A DNA stretch of 36,543 nucleotides from Syntrophomonadaceae bacterium (GTDB taxonomy: Bacteria > Bacillota > Dethiobacteria > DTU022 > PWGO01), in the NCBI GenBank assembly GCA_003554525.1, contig PWGO01000103.1:1-36543 (forward strand). Reading direction: 5' to 3'. The notes below the pieces were generated by a model that worked only from the letters and a program-made list of their open reading frames with translations, had not been told where the DNA came from and ran no database searches. Of this stretch, positions 15,263 through 23,531 are shown piece after piece (the first letter of the stretch is position 1; each line of letters starts with the position of its first letter). The position numbers were made by a program, and so were the translations under genes.

Positions 15263-16351
15263 TTACTTCTCCTGGTTTACTTCCATGCGGTTGCGTAAAT
15301 GCCCTTCGTAAGTTTCCGCAAACAAATGCTTTCCACTTCCATCACCCCTGGATACAAAATACCTGTAATCCGTATCTTTGGGATTTAAAGCGGCACGTAT
15401 AGAAGCTCTTCCGGGGGAAGCTATAGGACCAGGGGGTAGTCCACGCTTTTGGTAGGTGTTGTAGGGCGAATCCGTCTCCAGGTCTTGAAATAAAAGAACT
15501 TCTTTATACTCTCCCAGGGCATAGTTAACAGTAGCGCAAGATTCCAGGGCCATCCCGGCCTCCAGCCTGTTGTGAAATACCGAGGAAATTACCTGTCTTT
15601 CCTGATCAACTACCGCTTCTTTTTCAATAATTGAAGCCAATGTAATTATCTCCTCCGGGGTCATCCCCGTCTCTTCTATTTTTTCCCACTTTTCCTCAAT
15701 TACTTTTTTCATCTGGTCCAGCATAACCCGAATTATATCTTCTTCCGCCGCCTCTGCATCAACCTCGTAAGTCTTGGGAAAAAGATATCCTTCCAGGTAA
15801 TATTCCCGGGAAGAAATCTCCCCTTCCAAAAAAGGGTAATCATCTATTAACTCCGGTGCCGGAGAATAAACCAGTTCCAAAAACCGCTCTTTATCCACCA
15901 GGCGTTGTTCATCAAGATGGCCGGCCATTTGTTCAATATTCCAGCCTTCAGGTATAGTAAAAACAATGGTATCTAGATCTTCTACCTCTCCTCCGGCCAG
16001 GTAACCCGCAATTTCCGGGACATCCATGGAAGGGCTCAGGGCATAACTACCGGCTTTTATATCCTTATCCATGCCGGTTAAGCGCAGGTATTGAGTGAAA
16101 ATAAAAGCACTACGGATAAGATTTTTATCTTCAAGTTTTACTCCGATATCTCCAGTAGTCGTGCCGCTTTCAATATCCACTAACACGTTCTCTTCTTCCG
16201 CTTCCATATCCACAGGCACAAAAATACAGCGGTATAACATGAATCCTGCTGCCAAAATTAGCAGCATTACAACAAGAAACGCCAAACCCCACTTGCCGGC
16301 TCTGCCGCGGATCGCACCTGATAGCCCGGCCGTAGTAAACCCAAATAACAA
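15263..16351 (-). CDS. mltG: Endolytic murein transglycosylase MltG (YceG)
   Basis: A 362-residue, single-helix membrane-anchored lytic transglycosylase that cuts growing glycan strands. The N-terminal cytoplasmic tail is followed by a helix at about residues 21-40, a LysM-like subdomain, and the catalytic motif ASIIEKEA near 240-247 with the essential Glu. RGLPPGPIASPGRASIRAALNP is close to the family consensus. The start is a TTG (16351) behind GGGAGAG. The alaS-ireB-ruvX-DUF1292-mltG order is conserved in Firmicutes. The 3' end runs straight into repeat families C and D. Confidence 0.94.
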   Translation of the reverse strand: MLFGFTTAGLSGAIRGRAGKWGLAFLVVMLLILAAGFMLYRCIFVPVDMEAEEENVLVDIESGTTTGDIGVKLEDKNLIRSAFIFTQYLRLTGMDKDIKAGSYALSPSMDVPEIAGYLAGGEVEDLDTIVFTIPEGWNIEQMAGHLDEQRLVDKERFLELVYSPAPELIDDYPFLEGEISSREYYLEGYLFPKTYEVDAEAAEEDIIRVMLDQMKKVIEEKWEKIEETGMTPEEIITLASIIEKEAVVDQERQVISSVFHNRLEAGMALESCATVNYALGEYKEVLLFQDLETDSPYNTYQKRGLPPGPIASPGRASIRAALNPKDTDYRYFVSRGDGSGKHLFAETYEGHLRNRMEVNQEK

Positions 16352-16422
16352 GGCATCTCTCCCACCCGTCTGCCTCTATTTATTCTTTATGCCTGTTTCA
16401 ACAGGCTTTCCAGCATTCCTGG

Positions 16423-16746
16423 CTATTCTTCGGATTCCTCATCCATATTTTCCAGCTGACGAACCCGGTTTTCCCATTCCGCTGCAACATTTTCCCATTC
16501 TTCTTCGCTTTCCACTTCTACCAGGGTTTGCTCCCCGTCTACTTCATCGATCCTGAAAATATAAGCACTTTCAAACTCTTCTTGTATTTCTTCCGCCTCT
16601 TCACTTTCCACTTCTATCTGACCCTCCAGGGGAGCCAGGACCGCGTAGTCGCTTTCTTTTACCGAAAAAATATCCACCACCGCAAAACGGTGCTCTCCTC
16701 CGTTTTCGTCCACCAATACCACCACATCATCACGTTCTTCCGTCAT
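16423..16746 (-). CDS. DUF1292 acidic protein (YrzB-like)
   Basis: A 107-residue, very acidic protein with the DUF1292 layout: a beta-rich N-terminal half (VVVLVDENGGEHRFAVVDIF, YAVLAPLEG) and a glutamate-rich C-terminal half. Function is unknown across the family. The ATG at 16746, six bases after GGGTGGTG, is preferred to the GTG at 16758. The gene keeps its usual place between ruvX and mltG. The Glu-rich tail is normal for the family. Confidence 0.88.
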   Translation of the reverse strand: MTEERDDVVVLVDENGGEHRFAVVDIFSVKESDYAVLAPLEGQIEVESEEAEEIQEEFESAYIFRIDEVDGEQTLVEVESEEEWENVAAEWENRVRQLENMDEESEE

Positions 16747-16816
16747 TTTTGACACCACCCTTTCCAGAATTAATATAATACCAGCCTGTATTTTTCCCTT
16801 TACCAGGCCTTAAAAT

Positions 16817-16829
16817 GTAACTACTCAGG
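16817..16829 (-). repeat. Repeat family A, copy 3, overlapping the ruvX stop codon
   Basis: Exact GTAACTACTCAGG. Read on the minus strand as CCTGAGTAGTTAC, its TGA at 16825-16827 is the stop codon of ruvX. Confidence 0.75.
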
Positions 16830-17235
16830 ATAAAGAAGAAAGGTAAGACTGCAATATAAAAACTGCAGACAGCTTATCCCTGACCTTTTTCCTCTTGTTC
16901 CTGCTTAAATCCGCTTCCAGCATGGTTTTTTCCGCCGAAGCGGTAGTAAGCCTTTCATCCCAGAGGTGTACCGGGATTCCGGTTTGTTCTTCCAAATATT
17001 TTTTAAACATCTCCGCCTCCCTGGCAGCCTCTCCCCTGCTTGCGTTCATGTTCAAGGGGTAACCCAAAACAATTTCCGAAACCTCGTATTCCCGGCAAAT
17101 ATTTTTCAACGGCGACAAATCCCGCCCTAATTCTTTCCTGCTTAAAACTGTCAAGCCCTGTGCAGTAAGATAAAGCTCGTCACTTATGGCCACACCTACT
17201 CTTTTCTCCCCCAGGTCAATTCCCAGAACGCGCAT
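16825..17235 (-). CDS. ruvX: RuvX/YqgF family RNase H-fold nuclease
   Basis: The 136-residue product has GIDLGEKRVGVAISDE at its start, VLGYPLNMN near 57, and WDERLTT near 90, the RNase H-like family landmarks with the acidic active-site residues. Homologues are implicated in pre-16S rRNA 5' processing and called putative Holliday junction resolvases. The ATG follows TAGGAGA. It lies 9 bases after the aldo/keto reductase gene. Its stop codon is contained in a dispersed repeat, so the exact C-terminus may have been set by that sequence. Confidence 0.94.
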   Translation of the reverse strand: MRVLGIDLGEKRVGVAISDELYLTAQGLTVLSRKELGRDLSPLKNICREYEVSEIVLGYPLNMNASRGEAAREAEMFKKYLEEQTGIPVHLWDERLTTASAEKTMLEADLSRNKRKKVRDKLSAVFILQSYLSSLS

Positions 17236-17244
17236 AATAATCTC

Positions 17245-18201
17245 CTAAACTATCCGCAGGCAAAATGAAGAGCAGTAGGCACCACAGTACCCGCAGAGAA
17301 TGCACCTGCTGTGATCTATCACCGGTCCGTTATCCCAGCTAACCGCATCCTGTGGGCAGGCCTGCACACAGTTCATACAAAAACTGCAATCTTCCTTGAG
17401 GTAAAATAGCTTTCTTTTCCGGTTTCCCGCTTCCTGTTTTAAGCTTTCCGGCACTTCCTTATTTCCAAACAGGGCCACGGCATATTCAACTTCCGCTTTA
17501 CTACCCATACCTACCGCTACCGCATCAGCCAGGCTAAAATCCCGGGCAAAACTAAGAGCTTCTTCCGCCAGGTTAACCAGGTGGCCGCCAGCCAGCGGCT
17601 TCATTATAAAAATACCCTTACCCTTCTTTTTCGCCATCTCTATAGCGTTTATCATATCCCCAGCACTACCGTCCCTTATGCCTATTCCCGGTTTGTTTAA
17701 AAGGGGATGAATTACCTGCACCTCTTCCATGCTTGCAGCAGCCCTAACCACCTCCTGGTAATGTGTGGATACTCCCGCTGCCTTAATAATACCTTTTTCC
17801 CGGCACTCTACCAGATATTCCAGGGCCGGACGGTGCCCCTCCAGGGTAAGGCGTGATTCCTGCTCATGCAGGAGAAATATATCAATTACTTCCCGGTCCA
17901 GTTTTTTTCGGGCCTCCTCAACACTTCGAGCCGCCTGATCCCTGCTGTAAGCGTAAGTCTTGGTGCAAACAACTACTTCGCCGGGCCATTTTCTCAGTGC
18001 TGCTTTGATATGAGAATATGTTTCATACAGCTCCGCGGTGTCAATAAAATTAACACCGTTTTCCAGTGCGTGGCGAATTAAAGAAGCACCGTATTCCGTC
18101 GAATAATTTCTCTGTAAAGCCCCCAGCGTAAGAGAGCCAAAACACAGGTGGGATACCTTCAGCCCGCTTTCACCTAATACCCGGTACTGCAAAACATCCA
18201 A
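17245..18201 (-). CDS. Aldo/keto reductase with C-terminal two-cluster ferredoxin domain
   Basis: A 318-residue fusion. The first part is an aldo/keto reductase barrel: FIDTAELYE (catalytic Asp and Tyr), a Lys in VCTKTY and His in FLLHEQ. The end (about 272-318) carries CSFCMNCVQACP and CILCGYCGAYCSSFC, enough for two [4Fe-4S] clusters, the ferredoxin tail found in a clostridial AKR group. Substrate unknown. The TTG start (18201) follows AGGGG. It is inserted between ireB and ruvX, which are usually adjacent; spacings of 9 bases on each side mean it is co-transcribed. Whether this links to redox or is chance insertion is open. Confidence 0.9.
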   Translation of the reverse strand: MDVLQYRVLGESGLKVSHLCFGSLTLGALQRNYSTEYGASLIRHALENGVNFIDTAELYETYSHIKAALRKWPGEVVVCTKTYAYSRDQAARSVEEARKKLDREVIDIFLLHEQESRLTLEGHRPALEYLVECREKGIIKAAGVSTHYQEVVRAAASMEEVQVIHPLLNKPGIGIRDGSAGDMINAIEMAKKKGKGIFIMKPLAGGHLVNLAEEALSFARDFSLADAVAVGMGSKAEVEYAVALFGNKEVPESLKQEAGNRKRKLFYLKEDCSFCMNCVQACPQDAVSWDNGPVIDHSRCILCGYCGAYCSSFCLRIV

Positions 18202-18210
18202 ACCCCTGGA

Positions 18211-18534
18211 TTATAGATTATCATTATTGCCGGAATCCTCTTCTCCAGAACCGCCGCCCTGGTTTTCTTTTTCGGCAAGCTCGATATAACTGCGCACCAG
18301 TTCTTCCAGCAGTTCATCCCTTTCCACCCTTTTTATCAGGCTGCGGGCACTCCGGTGACTGGTGATATAGGCCGGTTCACCGGATAAAAGGTAACCCACC
18401 AGCTGGTTCAGCGGGTTATAGCCTTTTTCCTTCAGGGCAAAATACACCTCCAGAAGTACCCGGCGCGCCGGATTATCTTTTTCTTCTTTCCTGGTAGTAA
18501 ACCAAACGGTATGGTCCGAGTTGTTTTCTTTCAA
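18211..18534 (-). CDS. ireB: IreB family regulatory phosphoprotein (DUF965)
   Basis: A 107-residue protein matching Ire[36 protein letters not shown] is the conserved core, followed by [18 protein letters not shown]. In Enterococcus IreB is a substrate of the Ser/Thr kinase IreK and tunes cephalosporin tolerance. The N-terminus keeps threonines (HTVWFTTRK) like those phosphorylated there. The C-terminal 20 residues are Gly/Glu/Asn-rich and look disordered. TTG start behind GGAGGGGTG. It follows alaS after 136 bases, as in other Firmicutes. Confidence 0.93.
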   Translation of the reverse strand: MKENNSDHTVWFTTRKEEKDNPARRVLLEVYFALKEKGYNPLNQLVGYLLSGEPAYITSHRSARSLIKRVERDELLEELVRSYIELAEKENQGGGSGEEDSGNNDNL

Positions 18535-18670
18535 ACGGTCACCCCTCCTTTAACCGGCAAATCCCGGGCTAATATATATACATATATACACTCCAGCTCC
18601 TCAGATCGACCGCAGCAATCTCCCTTTTTTTGGTTAATACTCTGGCTAAATAATATTTCTCCACCGCATC

Positions 18671-18717
18671 TTATTCTTTTCTTGTATCTTTCTTTTTATC
18701 TCTTGTTTCTTGAATGG
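18671..18717 (-). repeat. Repeat-like sequence forming the alaS 3' end
   Basis: On the minus strand CCATTCAAGA, then CAAGA and TAAAAAGA occur in the same order as at 3224-3250. It encodes the last 15 residues of AlaS. Confidence 0.45.
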
Positions 18718-21343
18718 CACCACTTTTCTGCCGTTGTACTATATGCTCTACTTCGTCAAGGGCTGCTCTTAAACCTTCCGGATTTTTACCACCCGCCTGG
18801 GCCATTTCGGGGCGACCTCCACCACCCCCGCCTACTTTACCGGATATCTCTTTTACCAGGTTTCCCGCATGAATGCCTTCATTTAATATATCGCGAGTCG
18901 CAGCAGCAATAATCATTACTTTTCCATCTTTAACTGCTCCCAGCACAACTACTGAACGGTTTGTTCTCTCTTTAACACGGTCGGCAAGTTCCCGCAGGGC
19001 TTCCATATTTTCCGCTTTCACTTCAGCGCTTATTATATTTACATCACCGTTCCGGTTTATCTTGTTTAAAAGGTTGTCTGCCTGGTATTCCGCAATCTTG
19101 CTCCTCATCTCCCTGTACTTCTCTTCAAGTTCGCGGTAATCCTCTAACCATTCCTCGACTTTTTCCCTTAATCCCTGCGGGGAGGATTTAAATGCTTCCG
19201 CAGTTTCCTTAAGTATAAGCTCCTGCTCCCGCACATGCTTCCAGGCTTCTTCGCCGGTTAAAGCTTCTACCCTGCGAATTCCGGCTCCTACCCCTTCTTC
19301 TCCAGTAAATTTAAAAAAACCAATCCTGCCGGTAGAGTCAAGGTGAGTTCCACCACATAGCTCCAGGCTGTATTCACCGGTTTTCAACATCCTTACCTGT
19401 TCCCCGTATGTACCTTCAAAAAGAGCCAGAGCACCCATTTCTCTTGCTTCATCCAGTGAAACATGATTTACTTCCACCTGCAGGTTCTGCCGCACCAGTT
19501 CGTTTATTGTTTTTTCCAGGTGCTCCAGGTCTTCTCTGGATAGAGAACTGAAGTGAGTAAAATCAAACCTCAGTCGATCTGGAGCTACCAGGGAACCTGA
19601 CTGGTTAACATGTTCTCCTATATAATTTTTAAGGGCCCGGTGCAGCAGGTGCGTGGCCGTATGGCTGCGACAAATAGCCTGTCTCCTTTCCCCGTCAACC
19701 CGGGCCAAGGCCTCCTGGCCTTCTTTTACCGCACCTTCTTCAACGTTGCATTTTAGCACAATCTGCTCAAACTGGTTGTAGCAGGCATCCTTTACCCGTA
19801 GTACAAAATCATCTCCTTCAATATAACCTGTATCTCCAACCTGGCCGCCTGATTCGGCATAAAACGGGACCGGAGAAGCCAAAAGTTCTACTTCTTCTCC
19901 CTTTTTTGCTTCCCCCTTCCTGGTTCCTTCTGCGGTAACCACCAGTATACGGGTTTCGGCTTCCAGGTGATCGTATCCTACGAAGCTGGTTTCCAGCTCA
20001 CTACTTCCTTCCCAGGTTTCCCTGGAAAAACCGCCCGTGCTCTTTAACGCTTTCCTGGCTTTTTCCCTCTGCTCTTCAAGGTAACTTTGAAAAGTTTCTT
20101 CTTCAATTTCCATACCTTTCTCCGCGGCAATCTCCCTGGTTAAATCCAGCGGGAAGCCATATGTATCATAAAGGCGAAAAGCCATTTCCCCCGGGAATAT
20201 TGTTTCTCCCTTTTTATCCAGGTCCTGCAGGCTATCTTCGAGTATCCTGCATCCCTGATTAAGAGTTTCTTTAAACCGGTCTTCTTCTATTTTTATTATT
20301 TGAGTTATATAGTCGGCTCTCTGCTTGAGTTCCGGATAAGCATCCCCCATGGTTTCTATAATTACTGGAACCGCTTCATAAAGGAAAGATTCTTCAATTC
20401 CCAGCAGGCGCCCGTGACGCAGTGCCCGCCGCAACAACCTTCTTAAAATGTAGCCCCGCCCCTCGTTGGAAGGCAGGACTCCGTCAGCCACCAGAAAAGT
20501 TACGCCCCGCAGGTGCTCGGTAACAATTCGGAGGGATAAGCTGTCTTTGCCGGGTTTCCCTTGCCCCTTTTTTTCGGCAATTGAAGATAGTTCCTTAACC
20601 AGCGGAGCCACCGTGTCAATTTCGTATATGGAGCCCACGTTCTGCAAGGCCATGGCCAGCCTCTCCAGGCCAGCACCGGTATCTATATTTTTCCTTTCCA
20701 GCTCTTCCATTCTCCCGGAAGGAAGTAAATTATACTGGGTAAATACAAGGTTCCAGATCTCCAAAAAACGGTCGCAGTCGCAACCCACCTGACAGTCAGG
20801 CTTATCGCATCCAAACTCCGGGCCCAGGTCGTAATAAATTTCCGAACATGGTCCACAGGGGCCAACTCCTATTTCCCAAAAGTTGTCCTCCTTGCCCAGG
20901 CGCACAATTTTTTCATGGGGTACCCCAATTTTTTCTCTCCATATATTATAAGATTCTTCATCGTCTTTATATATACTTACCCACAGCCGGTCTAAAGAAA
21001 ATTTGTACCCTTTAGTTACCAGCTCCCAGGCCCACTTGATAGCTTCTTCTTTAAAGTAATCACCAAAAGAAAAATTTCCTAACATCTCAAAAAATGTTGC
21101 ATGCCTTCCCGTTTCTCCTACCCTTTCTATATCAGGAGTGCGCACGCATTTCTGGCATGTTGCCACCCTGGGATATGGAGGTTTTTTCTCCCCGGTAAAA
21201 TAGGGTTTTAGTGGAGCCATTCCCGCTCCAATCAAGAGCAGGGTAGGGTCATTTTGAGGAATTAATGAAAAACTTGGCAGCACCAGGTGATCTTTTTCAG
21301 TAAAAAACTCCAGGAATACTTTTCTAATTTCTCTACTATCCAT
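18671..21343 (-). CDS. alaS: Alanyl-tRNA synthetase
   Basis: An 890-residue class II synthetase: aminoacylation domain from the N-terminus, editing domain with HTATH near residue 560 and CGGTH near 662 (zinc-binding His/Cys), and the C-terminal DHHA1 domain with GGGGGGRPEMAQAGGK. The family normally ends a little after this; here about 15 further residues (IQETRDKKKDTRKE) are encoded by a stretch that resembles an intergenic repeat at 3224-3250. A consensus promoter is upstream and no T-box leader is visible. It heads the alaS-ireB-AKR-ruvX-DUF1292-mltG run. Confidence 0.97.
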   Translation of the reverse strand: MDSREIRKVFLEFFTEKDHLVLPSFSLIPQNDPTLLLIGAGMAPLKPYFTGEKKPPYPRVATCQKCVRTPDIERVGETGRHATFFEMLGNFSFGDYFKEEAIKWAWELVTKGYKFSLDRLWVSIYKDDEESYNIWREKIGVPHEKIVRLGKEDNFWEIGVGPCGPCSEIYYDLGPEFGCDKPDCQVGCDCDRFLEIWNLVFTQYNLLPSGRMEELERKNIDTGAGLERLAMALQNVGSIYEIDTVAPLVKELSSIAEKKGQGKPGKDSLSLRIVTEHLRGVTFLVADGVLPSNEGRGYILRRLLRRALRHGRLLGIEESFLYEAVPVIIETMGDAYPELKQRADYITQIIKIEEDRFKETLNQGCRILEDSLQDLDKKGETIFPGEMAFRLYDTYGFPLDLTREIAAEKGMEIEEETFQSYLEEQREKARKALKSTGGFSRETWEGSSELETSFVGYDHLEAETRILVVTAEGTRKGEAKKGEEVELLASPVPFYAESGGQVGDTGYIEGDDFVLRVKDACYNQFEQIVLKCNVEEGAVKEGQEALARVDGERRQAICRSHTATHLLHRALKNYIGEHVNQSGSLVAPDRLRFDFTHFSSLSREDLEHLEKTINELVRQNLQVEVNHVSLDEAREMGALALFEGTYGEQVRMLKTGEYSLELCGGTHLDSTGRIGFFKFTGEEGVGAGIRRVEALTGEEAWKHVREQELILKETAEAFKSSPQGLREKVEEWLEDYRELEEKYREMRSKIAEYQADNLLNKINRNGDVNIISAEVKAENMEALRELADRVKERTNRSVVVLGAVKDGKVMIIAAATRDILNEGIHAGNLVKEISGKVGGGGGGRPEMAQAGGKNPEGLRAALDEVEHIVQRQKSGAIQETRDKKKDTRKE

Positions 21344-21372
21344 ATATACTGGCCCTCCTCTTTGTTAAGATA

Positions 21373-21401
21373 ATTATAAAGGCTGCATATTGGCGTGTCA
21401 A
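21373..21401 (-). promoter_or_regulatory. Sigma A-type promoter of alaS
   Basis: On the minus strand TTGACA (21401-21396), 17 bases, TATAAT (21378-21373): both boxes and spacing match the housekeeping consensus exactly. The -10 lies about 30 bases before the ATG at 21343, leaving a short leader with GAGGAGGG. The rest of the 295-base gap up to 21638 has no gene; it contains one weak inverted repeat TGAGAAA/TTTCTCA (21527-21559). Confidence 0.85.
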
Positions 21402-21638
21402 CAAAACAGGGCTTTACTAAACCGTCAATTCTCCTAACTTTTCAAGAAATAAAAATAGCGCCAGCGCAAGAGGTAAGGCAAAATAAAAGCCCACCCGATT
21501 AGAAGCTAAAAATAAAATGTTTTAAGTGAGAAAAGAATCCCCCTGACCCTGATTTCTCATTGTTCAGTCTCAACGTTCATGCTTAACAAAAGGTAAATGC
21601 TATTCAACGCTTTTTCAAATGAGAAGTTATTTCAACGG

Positions 21639-22709
21639 TTATCTAATATGCTTCTGTAAATAAATCCAGGCGTGCCTTCCCAGTATGCGAAGGACCAGGG
21701 CTACAGGTAAAGCCAGAATCAGACCTGCAAAACCAAACAATTTCCCACCCAGCAGAAGGGCGAAGATAATGGCCAGCGGGTGAAAATTAATGCTTCTACC
21801 CAGGACCAGGGGTGACAATAACTGGCTCTCCAGCTGCTGTACTATAATTATCAATATCAAGACTTTAAGGGCAAGAGCAGGTGAAGCAAGCAGGGCCACC
21901 CCAATTGCCGGAACAGCACCTAAAAAAGGTCCCAGATAAGGTATGAGATTGGTTACCCCGTTTATAATGCCCAAAATTAAGGGGAACTCCAGACCCAAGA
22001 TTAAAAACCCCAGGTACGTAGTTAACCCAACACTAAGGCTAACTATAAGCATTCCCCGGACGTAAGCTCCCAGCTGGCTATCAATTTCCCGGGTAATTTC
22101 CAGGAACCCTTTGCGGTAGCTTACAGGAACCAGTTTTAACAGTTGTTTTTTTAAATGCCTTTCATCATACAATAAATAAAAAGCCAGGACCGGCACCAGA
22201 AGCAACATTACCAAACGTCCGAACATATCAATAATGAGAGCATAACCTTTTTCCAGCTTGGAAACCATCATTTGCTGCATACCTTCCAGGTTTTCATCTA
22301 CAATTTCACGAACCGCGGGAGGAAGGTTAAAGCGGCGATAATCTTCCTGGATTTTTTCCATGAAACCCTGGATCTTTTCCACATAAAAAGGGATTTGCTG
22401 CGCCAGCCCCTGCAAATCATCCATAATAGTAGGAAGAAAACCGGCAACAAACAGGTATATAATCATGAATATGCCCAAATAAATCAAAATAATTGAGATC
22501 AAGCGCGATACACCTTTATTTTCCAGTAGATGAACTACCGGGCTAAGCACGTACGCAAGTATAAAAGCCCCTATAAAAGGGCTCGCTACAGAAATAAAGT
22601 CTCCCCGTCTTGTATAAAACCACCATAAAATAGAAAATAGGATTACCACTAAAAAAATAATATATACTACTTTAAAATAAGACCAGCCATGGGCCCTGTG
22701 CTTTTTCAA
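21639..22709 (-). CDS. AI-2E family transporter
   Basis: A 356-residue polytopic membrane protein with about eight hydrophobic segments: helices in the first 95 residues, a central amphipathic stretch (about 100-160), then GRLVMLLLVPVLAFYLLYDE and the conserved C-terminal block with GVTNLIPYLGPFLGAVPA and GLILALPVA. This is the PF01594 (YtvI/YdbI/TqsA) layout. Members have been linked to export of small molecules or Na+/H+ exchange; the substrate here is unknown. The TTG start (22709) follows GGAGG. It lies before alaS in the same direction but alaS has its own promoter. Confidence 0.92.
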   Translation of the reverse strand: MKKHRAHGWSYFKVVYIIFLVVILFSILWWFYTRRGDFISVASPFIGAFILAYVLSPVVHLLENKGVSRLISIILIYLGIFMIIYLFVAGFLPTIMDDLQGLAQQIPFYVEKIQGFMEKIQEDYRRFNLPPAVREIVDENLEGMQQMMVSKLEKGYALIIDMFGRLVMLLLVPVLAFYLLYDERHLKKQLLKLVPVSYRKGFLEITREIDSQLGAYVRGMLIVSLSVGLTTYLGFLILGLEFPLILGIINGVTNLIPYLGPFLGAVPAIGVALLASPALALKVLILIIIVQQLESQLLSPLVLGRSINFHPLAIIFALLLGGKLFGFAGLILALPVALVLRILGRHAWIYLQKHIR

Positions 22710-23195
22710 TTTTAACCTCCAGCTCCAAATAAAATTTGTAACGGCTCAAGGCTGGTTCAGGCCGGCAATTAAATTTACGCCGGGATAAAGACTTTTCTCA
22801 GGCAGCCTGATATTGTGACGGCAGCACCCTTAGGGCCTGACCCGGGTCCAGTCTATATTCAAGGGAAACGAGAGAACCTCTCTGTTACTACAGTATTTTA
22901 ATGTGCCTGTTAAGCCCGAGCAGTTACAAATTATCCGGACAGTTTTTTTGTTCTTTATTTAGGAATATGCATTTCAGGTAGCTTTTATTTTTTGTAACTG
23001 CTCACAGCGTGAAAACATAAAGAACCTTTCAAGTTTAACAGGAAATATGCATAGTTTTCATGGGAATGTAACTATGGTACCAGGGGATATGGCTCCCATT
23101 TTTGGGTTGGAAATTATCGGGGAAAAACAAGTAACACTTTTGGTTATTTACATTACCTGGAGCAAAGATACGGACAGGGAGTAAAAAGGAGGAAA
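22710..23195. other. Spacer with several family A repeats; no gene recognised
   Basis: This 486-base gap lies between the zinc-ribbon gene and the AI-2E transporter gene. No frame with a ribosome site stands out. It contains at least three family A copies (22738-22750, 22915-22927, 22994-23004) and a perfect 13-base inverted repeat (22918-23003). A stable small RNA such as 6S RNA would fit the size but I cannot demonstrate one. Confidence 0.6.
22918..23003. repeat. Inverted pair of family A repeats
   Basis: GAGCAGTTACAAA (22918-22930) and TTTGTAACTGCTC (22991-23003) are perfect 13-base inverted arms around 60 AT-rich bases that include a seven-base T run. The 31 bases from 22994 also resemble 36385-36415 (about 24 identities). 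Confidence 0.7.
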
Positions 23196-23378
23196 TTACA
23201 GCTGAAGCTCTTTTACTTCATTCTTCTCCACTTCGATTAAACTACCGTCCGCTTCCACATAATATAGCTTTGTTTCACTGCTGTCGGTAATACGAAACTC
23301 GATCAGGCAGTTCCAGCAATAATACTGCCGGCAACCTACCCTACCGGTATTTTTTTCTTCACATACCGGGCACCGCAT
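23196..23378 (-). CDS. Small zinc-ribbon protein
   Basis: A 60-residue protein beginning MRCPVCEEKNTGRVG, with a second pair YYCWNCLIEF, a CxxC...CxxC zinc ribbon, followed by a short beta-rich tail (LYYVEADGSLIEVEK). The start is placed at the ATG at 23378, six bases after GGAAAGGTG; the frame is open to 23435 but lacks a better site. Function unknown; such ribbons often bind nucleic acid or serve as protein adapters. It lies about 150 bases after mnmA in the same direction. Confidence 0.75.
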   Translation of the reverse strand: MRCPVCEEKNTGRVGCRQYYCWNCLIEFRITDSSETKLYYVEADGSLIEVEKNEVKELQL

Positions 23379-23432
23379 GCTCATCACCTTTCCCATCTTT
23401 AGTTCTACCTGTATATTTCCCATATATGGAAA

Positions 23433-23444
23433 CAACTATTCAGG
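23433..23444 (-). repeat. Repeat family A, divergent copy
   Basis: CAACTATTCAGG, two differences from the core, upstream of the zinc-ribbon gene. Confidence 0.45.
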
Positions 23445-23531
23445 GTTTATCGCTAAAACTCAAACAAATACAGCACCAGCGCCAAATCAAAAAACAACGC
23501 CATAATTGCTCTAACCACATTTAGATATTTT

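Noticed and set aside
21344-21638. T-box riboswitch before alaS
   Set aside because: No AGGGTGG.ACCGCG-type element is present, and a consensus promoter lies about 30 bases before the start, leaving no room for one.
22710-23195. 6S RNA gene
   Set aside because: Size is suitable but I cannot identify the conserved central bubble; the region is explained at least partly by repeats.
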